Shown here: positions 56,117 to 64,000 of the stretch, piece by piece | How the letters are laid out: each line of letters opens with the position of its first letter | How positions within the stretch are numbered: the stretch's first letter is position 1 | DNA from: Gammaproteobacteria bacterium | GTDB taxonomy: Bacteria > Pseudomonadota > Gammaproteobacteria > Enterobacterales > Alteromonadaceae | NCBI GenBank assembly: GCA_017302255.1 | Contig: JAFLDV010000021.1 | Span: 1-64,000, forward strand | Direction: 5' to 3' | Length of the DNA stretch: 64,000 bases | Notes under the pieces: model-generated | What the model saw: the letters and a program-made list of their open reading frames with translations, nothing else | What the model was told of the DNA's origin: nothing | Database searches by the model: none | Translations under genes and position numbers: made by a program

Positions 56117-56755
56117 TTATTTAAGCTGTGCCATCACCAATGGGAAATCCCGCAGCAATTGTGCTTTGCTCACCACCGGAACGGCCTCGGCGTTGATCTC
56201 TGGTTTAAACACTGCCACTAACTGCCCAACAGGATTAAGCAGCACAATCGATGCACTGTGATCCACTCGATACTCTGGCTCTGTGCTACTACTGATGGCA
56301 TAGGACAAACCTAGTTCACGAACAAAAGGGAAGAGTTGGTCGTGGTTGGCGGTCACGCCTGTCAAAGCGCGTTGTTCAAAATAGCCGACATAGGTCTGCA
56401 ACTGTTTTTGCGTGTCACGTTTTGGATCAACCGAAATAAACCAAACCCCAAGTTGTTGACCCTTCGGCAGTGCTTGCTGCAATTGTGCAACAGCGCCAGA
56501 CAATGTCGCCATCGTCATCGGGCAAATGTCCGGGCAATAGGTGTAACCGACAAATGCCAAAGTCCATTGCCCTTGCAACTGCTCGCGCCCAACGGCATTA
56601 CCGCGGTGATCAATTAAGCTAAATTCAGATAAGTTGCGTGGAGCCGGATAAACTAATGCTGATGTTAATTCAGACTGCGAGGTCAGGTACTGATAACCGA
56701 GATAACCCGAAACGACCGTTAATACCAAAAAGGCCAGTGCCCAAATCTTTTGCAT
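56117..56755 (-). CDS. SCO1/SenC family copper-binding protein
   Basis: A 212-residue thioredoxin-fold protein anchored by one N-terminal TM helix (about 4-22). The copper ligands are C74 and C78 in YCPDICP and H166 in VDHSAS. The family delivers copper to, or maintains the redox state of, the CuA site of cytochrome oxidase; no oxidase genes are in view. AAGGA lies seven bases before the ATG. Confidence 0.93.
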   Translation of the reverse strand: MQKIWALAFLVLTVVSGYLGYQYLTSQSELTSALVYPAPRNLSEFSLIDHRGNAVGREQLQGQWTLAFVGYTYCPDICPMTMATLSGAVAQLQQALPKGQQLGVWFISVDPKRDTQKQLQTYVGYFEQRALTGVTANHDQLFPFVRELGLSYAISSSTEPEYRVDHSASIVLLNPVGQLVAVFKPEINAEAVPVVSKAQLLRDFPLVMAQLK

Positions 56756-56881
56756 TCTTTATTCCTTCTCGCGACCTGAACCTCAAGGACAAAACCACTG
56801 ACGGCAGGCAAGGTAGACTTCTAAGCAGAAAAGCCCTGCTGGTATTGCTGATTATCTTACCAACAAGTGTGCTCACAGCAA

Positions 56882-56921
56882 TAAAAAAATCATCGCTTCA
56901 GTTGCCTGATTGCGATGATTT
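56882..56921 (-). terminator. Terminator of lexA, with nested stem
   Basis: Read on the minus strand, AAATCATCGC pairs with GCGATGATTT and is followed by TTTTAT. The loop itself contains a second small stem (TCAG/CTGA). It lies about 85 bases after the lexA stop. Confidence 0.7.
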
Positions 56922-57004
56922 GTTGATCGGTAACAATGAATCTACCGACTGTCCACCAACGATATCCAAAACACCTGTTTTCGCTGGTCAACAGTTAAGT
57001 TGTC

Positions 57005-57637
57005 TTACCAAGTCTGATTTCGGATCACACCAACAGCTAAACCTTCGATAGCAAAAAACTGTTGGGTTAAATCAACTTTAATCACCTGAAAATCACCATT
57101 CTCTGGGTGCAGATAAACAAACTGACCATCACGACGGAATCGTTTAACAGTCACTTCTTCATCGACTCGCGCAACGATGACTTCACCTTGCCGGGCTTCA
57201 GTAGTTTTATGCACAGCTAATAAGTCGCCATCCATAATGCCGATGTCTTTCATGCTCATGCCGGAAACTTTTAATAAAAAGTCAGCCGCCGGATGGAACA
57301 GATTAGCGTCTAACTGAAAATATTGTTCCACATGCTGAGTTGCCAAAATTGGCATACCAGCCGCGACACGGCCAATCAGCGGCAAACCTTGAATTTCTGG
57401 TTCATTGGCAGCTTCATCTTCAGGATCTTCAATCAAACGGATGCCGCGCGAAGTGCCTGGCAACATCTCGATAAACCCTTTTTTGGCCAGCGCTTTTAGA
57501 TGTTCTTCCGCCGCATTGGCTGATTTGAAGCCCAATTGTAAGGCGATTTCAGCCCGAGTCGGCGGCATACCTGATTCGGCCTGATAGTCTTTAAGTAGTT
57601 GTAATATTTCGGCTTGTCTTGGTGTTAGTGGTCGCAT
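57005..57637 (-). CDS. lexA: SOS-response repressor LexA
   Basis: LexA represses DNA-damage genes and cuts itself when RecA filaments form. It is 210 residues (E. coli 202). The N-terminal winged helix begins [17 protein letters not shown]; the extra residues lie in the linker (about 70-80, acidic). The cleavage site is A93-G94 (VAAGMP) and the catalytic pair is S128 (SGMSMKD) and K165 (TVKRF). Two SOS boxes overlap its promoter, indicating autoregulation. Divergent from plsB. Confidence 0.97.
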   Translation of the reverse strand: MRPLTPRQAEILQLLKDYQAESGMPPTRAEIALQLGFKSANAAEEHLKALAKKGFIEMLPGTSRGIRLIEDPEDEAANEPEIQGLPLIGRVAAGMPILATQHVEQYFQLDANLFHPAADFLLKVSGMSMKDIGIMDGDLLAVHKTTEARQGEVIVARVDEEVTVKRFRRDGQFVYLHPENGDFQVIKVDLTQQFFAIEGLAVGVIRNQTW

Positions 57638-57641
57638 GATG

Positions 57642-57657
57642 CTGAATGCCTATACAG
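57642..57657 (-). promoter_or_regulatory. SOS box 1 (lexA-proximal)
   Basis: Minus-strand CTGTATAGGCATTCAG, one mismatch from CTGT-N8-ACAG in the half-sites. Its near edge is five bases before the lexA ATG. Confidence 0.6.
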
Positions 57658-57663
57658 TGGTTA

Positions 57664-57679
57664 CTGGGAGTATATACAG
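57664..57679 (-). promoter_or_regulatory. SOS box 2 (lexA-distal)
   Basis: Minus-strand CTGTATATACTCCCAG, very close to the paired E. coli lexA operators. It begins exactly 22 bases from the first box, two helical turns, so both LexA dimers would sit on the same face. Confidence 0.85.
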
Positions 57680-57791
57680 TGCAATCAGTAGTGCCAAGTC
57701 TGATCTGTTAAAAATCGAAGAAAATCGGCGAATTTGGCGGGAAAATCATTCCATGCTATCCTATCGGGCTGTTTTCGGGTGCAGGTATTCT

Positions 57792-60224
57792 ATGTTTGAT
57801 CGTCTATCACTGTTCGCCAAGTGCTTAAAATGGCCGTTAAAAGCGTTGGTTAAGTATAAGGTAGTGCCGTCCTCACCGACGGAAGCATTAGCGTTACCTA
57901 CAGAAAAGCCATTGTTTTACATCACCAAAATAGCTTCTGCCAGCGATATGGCGACGTTGCGTCGCGTCTGTGCTGAGGCCAATTTGCCTGATCCAACAGA
58001 TCAAGTCCAGCTTGGCAATGTCCGGCTACCACGCACCCTATTTCTCGAACAACCCAATGTACTTTGGGGGAAACGACGCGATGGTTCGGCCTTGGTTGAC
58101 GGTCAAAAGTTATTGCAAACTCACGTCGAAAACGCGGAATTACAAGCACAATTAATTCCGGTTTCCGTGTGTTGGGGCAGAGCTCCCGGCAAAGAAAACT
58201 CAGTAAAAGCCGTTGTCGGTGAAAAAGCAGCACCAAGCTGGCTGAGTAAAATGATGATAGTGCTGATTTCCGGTCGGCATACCTTGGTACAATTCTCACC
58301 TCCGGTTGATTTGCGCGCAATGGCTGATCAATTCGGTGCCGACCAATCAACCGCCCACAAATTATCGCGAGTCGCGCGTTTTCATTTTTATCGCCAGCAA
58401 TTAGCAGCAACAGGCCCAAGACAACCAGACCGCAGCGCGTTATTTAATGCGCTGTTAGGTTCAGCCGCGTTGAAAAAAGCAGTGGATGACGAAGCCACCA
58501 ACAAGCAAATCAGCCATTATGAAGCTCGCGTTGAAGCACGAAAGTTGCTGGAAGAAATTGCCGCTGACTATCGCGAATCGACAGTTCGAGTTGGCGATCG
58601 TTTTTTGAGTTGGTTATGGAAAAAGTTATACACCGGCATCAAAGTGAGCAACAACGCGCAGATCCGCGAACTCGCACAGCGTGGCCATGAAATTGTTTAC
58701 TTACCCTGCCATCGCAGTCACATGGACTATTTGCTGTTAAGCCATACCATTTATCAACAAGGTTTGGCAGCACCGCATATTGCCGCAGGTATCAATCTTA
58801 ACTTTTGGCCTATCGGCAAAATTTTCCGCCGCGGCGGTGCATTTTTCATTCGTCGTAGTTTCAGCGGCAATAAATTGTATTCAGCGGTCTTCCGTGAATA
58901 TCTGTCGCAGTTATTCCGCAAAGGTTATGCGGTTAAGTATTACAGCGAAGGTGGTCGTAGCCGCACCGGTCGATTATTGCAGCCAAAAACTGGCATGTTG
59001 GCAATGACAGTCCAAGCCTTATTGCGCGGCATTGACCGACCTGTCACCTTAGTTCCGGTTTATTTGGGCTATGAACATGTCATGGAAGTCAGCACCTACC
59101 TGCGCGAACTGCAGGGGTCGGCCAAAACCAAAGAATCGGCTCTCGGCATCATCAAAGCTGTGCGTAATCTGCGGGATTACGGCTATGGTTATGTGAATTT
59201 CGGTGAGCCCATCCAGTTAAATCAATATCTGCAGCAAGAAGTTCCTGACTGGCGTTGCAGCATTAATCCAATCGAGCCGCAAAAACCACAGTGGTTAAAC
59301 CCAGTGGTTGCACAATTATCTAATCAAGTGATGGTTCGGATAAACCAAAGTGCCGCAGTCAACGCCATCAATTTACTCGCCACCTGTTTATTAGTTGCTG
59401 ATAAACACGTCATGGCGGAGCAACAACTGCTCATTCAGATGGAGTTTTATATACAGTTGATGCGCGCAGCGCCTTACCATCGATTGGTGACTTTACCGGA
59501 CGAAGATGCGGTGAGTTTATTGCGGCATGCGCATCAATTACATAAAGTTGAAATGCTGCCTGATGATTTTGGTGTGTTGGTACGCTTCCCTGAACGCGAT
59601 AAAATTTTAATGACGTATTATCGTAACAACATCAGCCACTTACTGGTGATCCCAGCGCTACTAGCAACTGCATTATTACTGCAGCAGGAAAAATCTGAGG
59701 CTGAGTTATTGTCACTGATTAACCAGCTGCAGCCATTGTTGGAGCATGAATTGTTTGTCCAGCATGCTGACATCGCTAGTTACGTCAGCCAAAATTTGCA
59801 GTTTATGCACGCTCGACACCTGATTCAGCAGACTGAAGCTGGGACGTGGCAAGCGACTTTAGTCGGTAAATCACAACTACAGTTGCTAGCCCACAGTGCA
59901 GACGGAGTGTTGCACCGTTATGCGATGGTGCTGAACTTACTCAGTCAAGAAACACCGATTGAACGCGAAGAATTAGAGCAACATTGCCATCAGTTGGCAA
60001 AACGTTTGATGACTTTACATGGCATTGATTCGCCGGAATATCATGACAAACAGCTCTTCAGCACTTTGATTAATGCACTAAAAGATGCCGGTTATGTGGA
60101 AGTGGATGTCGCGCATGCGCTAATTCCAACATCGACCTTTGCCAGTTTACAGCAAAGCGTCAATCAGCTGTTGGCCCCTGAAGTGTTAGCAAGTATCCAG
60201 CAAATTCGCATCCAGCGCGCTTAG
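57792..60224 (+). CDS. plsB: Glycerol-3-phosphate acyltransferase
   Basis: The first acyltransferase of phospholipid synthesis, inner-membrane associated, 810 residues (E. coli 807). The acyltransferase motif HRSHMD has H307 and D312, then FFIRRSF, YYSEGGRSRTGRLL (G-3-P binding) and VTLVPVYLGY. The ATG at 57792 with AGGT six bases upstream matches the family start; the open frame upstream to 57636 is not coding. lexA-plsB divergence is conserved in gammaproteobacteria. Confidence 0.96.
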   Translation: MFDRLSLFAKCLKWPLKALVKYKVVPSSPTEALALPTEKPLFYITKIASASDMATLRRVCAEANLPDPTDQVQLGNVRLPRTLFLEQPNVLWGKRRDGSALVDGQKLLQTHVENAELQAQLIPVSVCWGRAPGKENSVKAVVGEKAAPSWLSKMMIVLISGRHTLVQFSPPVDLRAMADQFGADQSTAHKLSRVARFHFYRQQLAATGPRQPDRSALFNALLGSAALKKAVDDEATNKQISHYEARVEARKLLEEIAADYRESTVRVGDRFLSWLWKKLYTGIKVSNNAQIRELAQRGHEIVYLPCHRSHMDYLLLSHTIYQQGLAAPHIAAGINLNFWPIGKIFRRGGAFFIRRSFSGNKLYSAVFREYLSQLFRKGYAVKYYSEGGRSRTGRLLQPKTGMLAMTVQALLRGIDRPVTLVPVYLGYEHVMEVSTYLRELQGSAKTKESALGIIKAVRNLRDYGYGYVNFGEPIQLNQYLQQEVPDWRCSINPIEPQKPQWLNPVVAQLSNQVMVRINQSAAVNAINLLATCLLVADKHVMAEQQLLIQMEFYIQLMRAAPYHRLVTLPDEDAVSLLRHAHQLHKVEMLPDDFGVLVRFPERDKILMTYYRNNISHLLVIPALLATALLLQQEKSEAELLSLINQLQPLLEHELFVQHADIASYVSQNLQFMHARHLIQQTEAGTWQATLVGKSQLQLLAHSADGVLHRYAMVLNLLSQETPIEREELEQHCHQLAKRLMTLHGIDSPEYHDKQLFSTLINALKDAGYVEVDVAHALIPTSTFASLQQSVNQLLAPEVLASIQQIRIQRA

Positions 60225-60244
60225 TGCGCGCTGGATCGAACGTA

Positions 60245-61120
60245 TTACTCGCCTTTAGCCTTGTCGTAAGCGCGGATCACGCCTTCTTGGATTGTGGACG
60301 CAACTAAGGTGCCAGCTCTATTGAAAAACTGCCCACGAACCAAGCCCCGAGCGCCAGAGGCACTTGGACTATCTACTGCATAGAGCAACCAATCATCAAA
60401 GCGAAAATCTTGATGGAACCACATGGCATGGTCAATGGTGGCCACTTGCATGTTCGGCGCCATAAAGGACTTGCCATGCGGCTGCAGCGCGGTCGGCAGA
60501 AAGTTAAAATCAGAAGCGTAAGCCAACATATATTTGTGCACACGCAGATCATCTGGCATAGCGCCGTTGGCTTTAAACCACACATAACGCTTGGCATTGC
60601 TTACTTGCGGGCGGAATGGGTTGTGAAATGCCACAGAGCGCATCTCAATTGGTTTCTCACAAATAAACTTGCTGCGCAGTGACTCTGGAATTAAATCGGC
60701 GTGCTGGCGATAGAATTCCAAATCCGAAATCAACTCCTCCGGCGGTGGTACTTGAGGCATTAAATCCTGATGCTCAAAACCAACCTCGTCGGCTTGGAAT
60801 GACGCCGTCATATAGAAAATCGGTTTACCGTACTGAATAGCACTGACGCGCCGCGTACTGAAGCTTTTACCATCACGAATATTTTCTACTTCGTAAACGA
60901 TTGGTCGTGAGGCATCACCTGGTCTTAAGAAATACGAGTGAAATGAATGCACCTTGCGATCTTCTGGAATAGTCTCTTTGGCAGCAGATAATGCCTGCCC
61001 CATTACTTGACCTCCAAATACCGCTTTAAAGCCTAAATCCTGACTTTGGCCACGGTATAACCCAGTTTCGATAGTCTCAAGTTTTAATAACGACAACAAA
61101 TCCGACAGAACTTGACTCAT
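60245..61120 (-). CDS. tesB: Acyl-CoA thioesterase II
   Basis: A double hot-dog thioesterase of 291 residues (E. coli 286) that hydrolyses medium- and long-chain acyl-Co[12 protein letters not shown] and [12 protein letters not shown] near the N-terminus and the C-terminal [17 protein letters not shown] with the catalytic Asp are TesB hallmarks. GAGG lies eight bases before the ATG. Confidence 0.95.
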   Translation of the reverse strand: MSQVLSDLLSLLKLETIETGLYRGQSQDLGFKAVFGGQVMGQALSAAKETIPEDRKVHSFHSYFLRPGDASRPIVYEVENIRDGKSFSTRRVSAIQYGKPIFYMTASFQADEVGFEHQDLMPQVPPPEELISDLEFYRQHADLIPESLRSKFICEKPIEMRSVAFHNPFRPQVSNAKRYVWFKANGAMPDDLRVHKYMLAYASDFNFLPTALQPHGKSFMAPNMQVATIDHAMWFHQDFRFDDWLLYAVDSPSASGARGLVRGQFFNRAGTLVASTIQEGVIRAYDKAKGE

Positions 61121-61138
61121 CCACGCGCCCTCAACGAT

Positions 61139-61327
61139 TCAACTAGAGTGATATTGTGCTACATGCACCGGCAATGTGCCAAGTAAAGTGGCCAACTTGT
61201 TAGCAGACTGCTGCCAATCGTCCAGCTTTTCGGCATCTTGCTGATGGTTCGTGCAACTAAGCCATGCAGCAGCAGGCTTGTTTGGTATTTTGTGCCAATT
61301 TAAGTTACTTTGTAGCGATTTTGACAT
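61139..61327 (-). CDS. Possible small protein upstream of tesB (62 aa)
   Basis: A 62-residue frame beginning MSKSLQSNLNWHKIPNKP, with an ATG at 61327 and a stop 18 bases before tesB on the same strand. Its composition (two Trp-containing motifs, mixed polar) looks protein-like. No clear ribosome site is visible and I recognise no family, so it could be a leader or spurious. Confidence 0.4.
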   Translation of the reverse strand: MSKSLQSNLNWHKIPNKPAAAWLSCTNHQQDAEKLDDWQQSANKLATLLGTLPVHVAQYHSS

Positions 61328-61429
61328 CAAGCGTTGATATAAAGCAAAGCACCAAATCAGGGAAATTCCTTATAGTGCTCCCCTTTGTGTTTTCGCTACC
61401 ATGACGACATCAACTTGGCAGGGCATAAA

Positions 61430-61891
61430 TTGAACTGGATTTTTAAAACCGAACCAAGCGAATGCAGTATTGATGATATTGCCAACGCAGGACCTGCAGG
61501 TGTGGTGTGGGAAGGGGTGCGCAACTATCAAGCGCGTAACTTTCTGCGCGATGACGTCAAACTTGATGATTTAGTACTAATCCATCATTCAAGTTGTGCA
61601 GAGGTCGGGCTTGTTGGCCTTGGGAAAGTGGTAAAATTGGCCTATGCGGATCCTAGTCAATTTGACCCGGCAAGTCCGTACTATTTTGCCAAATCAAGTC
61701 CAGAAAATTGGCCTTGGGTTGCAGTGAATGTTGCCTTTGTGGAGAAGTTCCACAAGGTGATTTCAATGGCTGAATTGCGGCAACATCCGCAGTTAGCTGA
61801 GATGCTGCTGTTGAAGAAAGGAAACAGGTTATCGGTGATGCCGTTAACTAAAATTGAACTTGAACTTGTACTTTTTTTAAACAACGCATAG
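61430..61891 (+). CDS. EVE domain-containing protein
   Basis: A 153-residue single-domain protein. NWIFKTEPSECSIDDI, WEGVRNYQARNFLRDDVK and LIHHSSC are the EVE (PUA-like) hallmarks. These domains bind modified bases in DNA or RNA. The start is a TTG at 61430 with AGGG six bases upstream; the family begins exactly there. A small unknown gene follows 52 bases later. No modification or restriction genes are adjacent, so a housekeeping role is more likely than defence. Confidence 0.88.
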   Translation: MNWIFKTEPSECSIDDIANAGPAGVVWEGVRNYQARNFLRDDVKLDDLVLIHHSSCAEVGLVGLGKVVKLAYADPSQFDPASPYYFAKSSPENWPWVAVNVAFVEKFHKVISMAELRQHPQLAEMLLLKKGNRLSVMPLTKIELELVLFLNNA

Positions 61892-61943
61892 AGTAGATGA
61901 GGGTCTGATCTTATTCGATCCTTTCACTCACTGGAGTAAAAAC

Positions 61944-62183
61944 ATGGCTGCCGTAGCACAAGACCGACGCGCATTTCCGAAAGATGCAGACTATTTCTGG
62001 CAACAGCTTAATATGGCTCAGAAATTTTCGGTCGCAGAATTGCAAAGATTTGGTTATGACTTGGAGTTTGTCCGCAAAAGCCCTAGTTTTAGCTTAGCAG
62101 TGCTCAGAGCAGGTAATCGTTTTGCCGCAGTTGACCAAGATGGTCAAATTGATACTGAACCAAAAATTGTGTTCCGCCACTAA
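61944..62183 (+). CDS. Small conserved-looking protein, unknown function (79 aa)
   Basis: A 79-residue protein: MAAVAQDRRAFPKDADYFWQ, then a short helical region and an alternating beta-like end (FSLAVLRAGNRFAAVDQDGQ). GGAG lies eight bases before the ATG, so it is probably real. No family recognised. It follows the EVE gene on the same strand. Confidence 0.7.
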   Translation: MAAVAQDRRAFPKDADYFWQQLNMAQKFSVAELQRFGYDLEFVRKSPSFSLAVLRAGNRFAAVDQDGQIDTEPKIVFRH

Positions 62184-62213
62184 TCATTACCATTCCAAAC
62201 AAGCCAGCTTCGT

Positions 62214-62729
62214 TTAAGCTGGCTCGGACAGTGATGAACTACGATGCTCTTTAGTCGAATGTTCCCGCATGAGTGCCACCATCTGCTGACATAACTGCAG
62301 ATACCCAGCAAAATTATTGCGCTGCCACGCCGGGATCAACCGGCCATGACGATTGATACAAGTATCCAACTGCTGCATATCGATAATGCCATTTAATTGG
62401 ACCACACGTGCCATGGCTTGCGCCAAACTTTGCTGACGACGGCTTAATTCTTTGCACACCGCAGGAATACTTTGAATGCAAAATTCAAACAGCAAAACTT
62501 CAGCTTCGGTGACGCGAGTAGTTCGGCGAGCCAATTGTAATTGCTGTTGTAAATTCACCGAAAACTCTTCTGCCATATCAAACGTGATGTGTTGAACATG
62601 GCTGGATTCTGATTCCATTAACCGGCATTGCACTATAAATCGCTTATGTTCACGGGCCAATGTGTCGATTTTCATCATCAACACAATAATCACCGCTAGC
62701 AGCGCCAAAAAAGCCAAAAATACCCACAT
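62214..62729 (-). CDS. Single-span membrane protein of unknown function
   Basis: A 171-residue protein. The first 20 residues are one TM helix (MWVFLAFLALLAVIIVLMMK), followed by a helical, Gln/Arg-rich cytoplasmic or periplasmic domain with a few Cys. No family recognised. It lies between the small 79-aa gene (convergent) and the DUF885 gene (same strand, 115 bases away). Confidence 0.75.
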   Translation of the reverse strand: MWVFLAFLALLAVIIVLMMKIDTLAREHKRFIVQCRLMESESSHVQHITFDMAEEFSVNLQQQLQLARRTTRVTEAEVLLFEFCIQSIPAVCKELSRRQQSLAQAMARVVQLNGIIDMQQLDTCINRHGRLIPAWQRNNFAGYLQLCQQMVALMREHSTKEHRSSSLSEPA

Positions 62730-62844
62730 AACTCAATAACGCCCACAACCACACAAATATTCAACGAATTGATTATGCCAAAGTAAAACTTCAACGCAAC
62801 GGGTCTCGTGACATCCACTCAACTAGCACGAGACCGGCAGCATA

Positions 62845-64000
62845 TCACTTTGCTTGTTGTTTTTTAATGAATAAATTCACCTGTTGTTCCAAAGCTGACA
62901 ACGGCAATGATCCATTTTCCAACACCGCATCATGGAAGGTACGGACATCAAATTTATCACCAAGCTGTTGCTCAGCCTGTTTGCGCAGCCGTTTTATGGT
63001 GATTTCGCCAAGTTTGTAGGACAAGGCTTGCGCTGGCCAACTGATATAGCGATCGACTTCAGTTGTGACGTTGTGCATCGATAATGCGGTATTTCCCGCG
63101 AGGTAATCGATGGCTTGTTGCCGACTCCAACCCATAGTGTGCATCCCGGTATCCACGACCAGTCGACAAGCACGCCACATTTCATAGGTTAAGCGACCAA
63201 AATTGCTGTATGGATCTTGGTAAAAACCAACCTCTAGCCCCAAATACTCAGAGTACAGACCCCAACCCTCGCCAAACGCCGAGGTATAAAAACTGCGGCG
63301 ATAAGCAGGTAACGCGGTTTGCTCGTTAGCGATGGAAATCTGTAAATGATGCCCAGGCACTGCTTCATGCAGGGTGAGCGCTTCTAATTCATAAAGCGGT
63401 CGACGGTCGAGCGCGTAAGTATTGACCCAATAAAAGCCCGGCTCACCATTGCCATTGCCTCCGGCATAACGACCAGTGGTGTATTTAGGTGCAATTTGCG
63501 CCGGAACTGGCTCAACACCATATGGTGTTCGTGGCAAAGTTTTAAATAATTTTGGTAATTGTGCGTCAATTTTTTTGGACAGGTAGGCCGCTTCTTTCAG
63601 CAGCTGTTCTGGGGTGTTGACATAGAACTGTTTGTCAGTGCGCAGAAACTGCACGAACTGGGCGAAATCTCCCTTAAAGCCTGTTTGGTCAATCACTTGC
63701 TGCATTTCTTGGCGGATCCGCGCAACTTCTTGCAAGCCAATTTCATGGACCTGCTGCGGGCTCAGCTTGAGCGTGGTGTAATATTCCAAGCGATTTTGAT
63801 AATAGGCCGCGCCATCGGGTAAATCGGTTGCAGCAATCGAGTCGCGGGCACCCGGCAAGTACTGGTTGACGAAGAAATCATAGTAGCGTTGGTAGGCTGG
63901 AGTGACTTGAGCACCGATGAGCTTTGCCGCTTCTTGTTGCAACTGCTGCCAGACTTTCGCGTCGACGCCGGTCGGTTGAGTTAAAAATGGCCGATAGAAC
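62845..64000 (-). CDS. DUF885 family metallopeptidase-like protein (5' end beyond window)
   Basis: At least 385 residues; the frame stays open to the right edge (first visible residues FYRPFLTQPTG), so the N-terminus is missing. The zinc-type motif HEAVPGHHLQ, preceded by YELEALTL, is the DUF885 signature, and the later SRQQAIDYLAGNTALS and the ending LPLSALEQQV fit the family. DUF885 proteins are usually about 580-610 residues with a signal peptide or lipobox, which would lie outside. Probable peptidase; substrate unknown. Confidence 0.9.
   Translation of the reverse strand, partial: FYRPFLTQPTGVDAKVWQQLQQEAAKLIGAQVTPAYQRYYDFFVNQYLPGARDSIAATDLPDGAAYYQNRLEYYTTLKLSPQQVHEIGLQEVARIRQEMQQVIDQTGFKGDFAQFVQFLRTDKQFYVNTPEQLLKEAAYLSKKIDAQLPKLFKTLPRTPYGVEPVPAQIAPKYTTGRYAGGNGNGEPGFYWVNTYALDRRPLYELEALTLHEAVPGHHLQISIANEQTALPAYRRSFYTSAFGEGWGLYSEYLGLEVGFYQDPYSNFGRLTYEMWRACRLVVDTGMHTMGWSRQQAIDYLAGNTALSMHNVTTEVDRYISWPAQALSYKLGEITIKRLRKQAEQQLGDKFDVRTFHDAVLENGSLPLSALEQQVNLFIKKQQAK

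Noticed and set aside
56638-57051. 137-codon open frame across the SCO1-lexA gap
   Set aside because: It overlaps both the SCO1 start and the lexA end, has no good start, and includes the lexA terminator stem.
57922-58419. 165-codon open frame antisense to plsB
   Set aside because: plsB is unambiguous here; the antisense frame has no family features.
61430-61891. EVE gene as part of a defence island
   Set aside because: No restriction, methylase, nuclease or mobile genes are nearby; the setting is tesB and plsB housekeeping.

Overview
The window reads as one contiguous stretch of core chromosome from a gammaproteobacterium. Gene order matches the Enterobacteria/Alteromonadales backbone in several blocks: rrn-murI-trmA-fabR-sthA, fkpA-slyX-yheV-yheS-yheT-yheU, cysQ-nudE-yrfG, a complete type II secretion (T2SS) operon next to hslR-hslO, pckA-envZ-ompR-greB-tex, bioH-comF-nfuA, and lexA-plsB. 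Moderate GC, a FabR-controlled acyl desaturase and a GlyGly-CTERM secreted protease point to a Rheinheimera/Alishewanella/Shewanella-like aquatic bacterium. The genus is inference; no 16S gene lies in the window. I saw no insertion sequences, prophage, CRISPR array or tRNA genes.

Layout. Positions 1-500 hold three tandem, leftward-firing rRNA-type promoters; the rRNA operon they serve is off the left edge. At 0.5-10 kb are a membrane-anchored RRM RNA-binding protein, murI, trmA, fabR with a divergent desaturase and a clear palindromic operator, sthA, a Sel1/TonB-C protein, hemE, a candidate small RNA and nudC. At 10-22 kb are rsd, a lipoprotein-type FkpA, a WD40 lipoprotein overlapping slyX, yheV, yheS, a TIGR02444 gene, a 45-aa DUF3149 gene, a Tat/GMC oxidoreductase pair set between yheS and yheT, then yheT-yheU, cysQ-nudE and yrfG.

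At 22-33 kb lies the twelve-gene gspC-to-N operon on the minus strand. Beside it are hslR-hslO and a 1329-residue subtilase that ends in a GlyGly-CTERM tail. That tail class is typically exported by T2SS, so machine and probable cargo lie within 2 kb of each other. At 39-46.6 kb are pckA, ompR-envZ, a tiny lipoprotein, greB and tex. At 46.7-50 kb is the least-characterised part: an ankyrin-repeat exported protein, a SprA-like HExxH metallopeptidase and a short flagellar-rod-like protein. At 50-64 kb are bioH, comF, an M14 peptidase, nfuA, a polysaccharide deacetylase, a SCO1/SenC protein, lexA with two SOS boxes, plsB, tesB, an EVE-domain protein, three small or unknown genes and a DUF885 peptidase-like gene cut by the right edge.

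Most of the window is ordinary housekeeping. I do not see a convincing new multi-gene defence or metabolic system. The items most worth a second look are the membrane-tethered RRM protein beside an rRNA operon, the candidate sRNA near 9.2 kb, the SprA-like/flagellar-like gene pair, the Tat-GMC insertion, and the T2SS pseudopilins with long charged inserts next to a GlyGly-CTERM protease.
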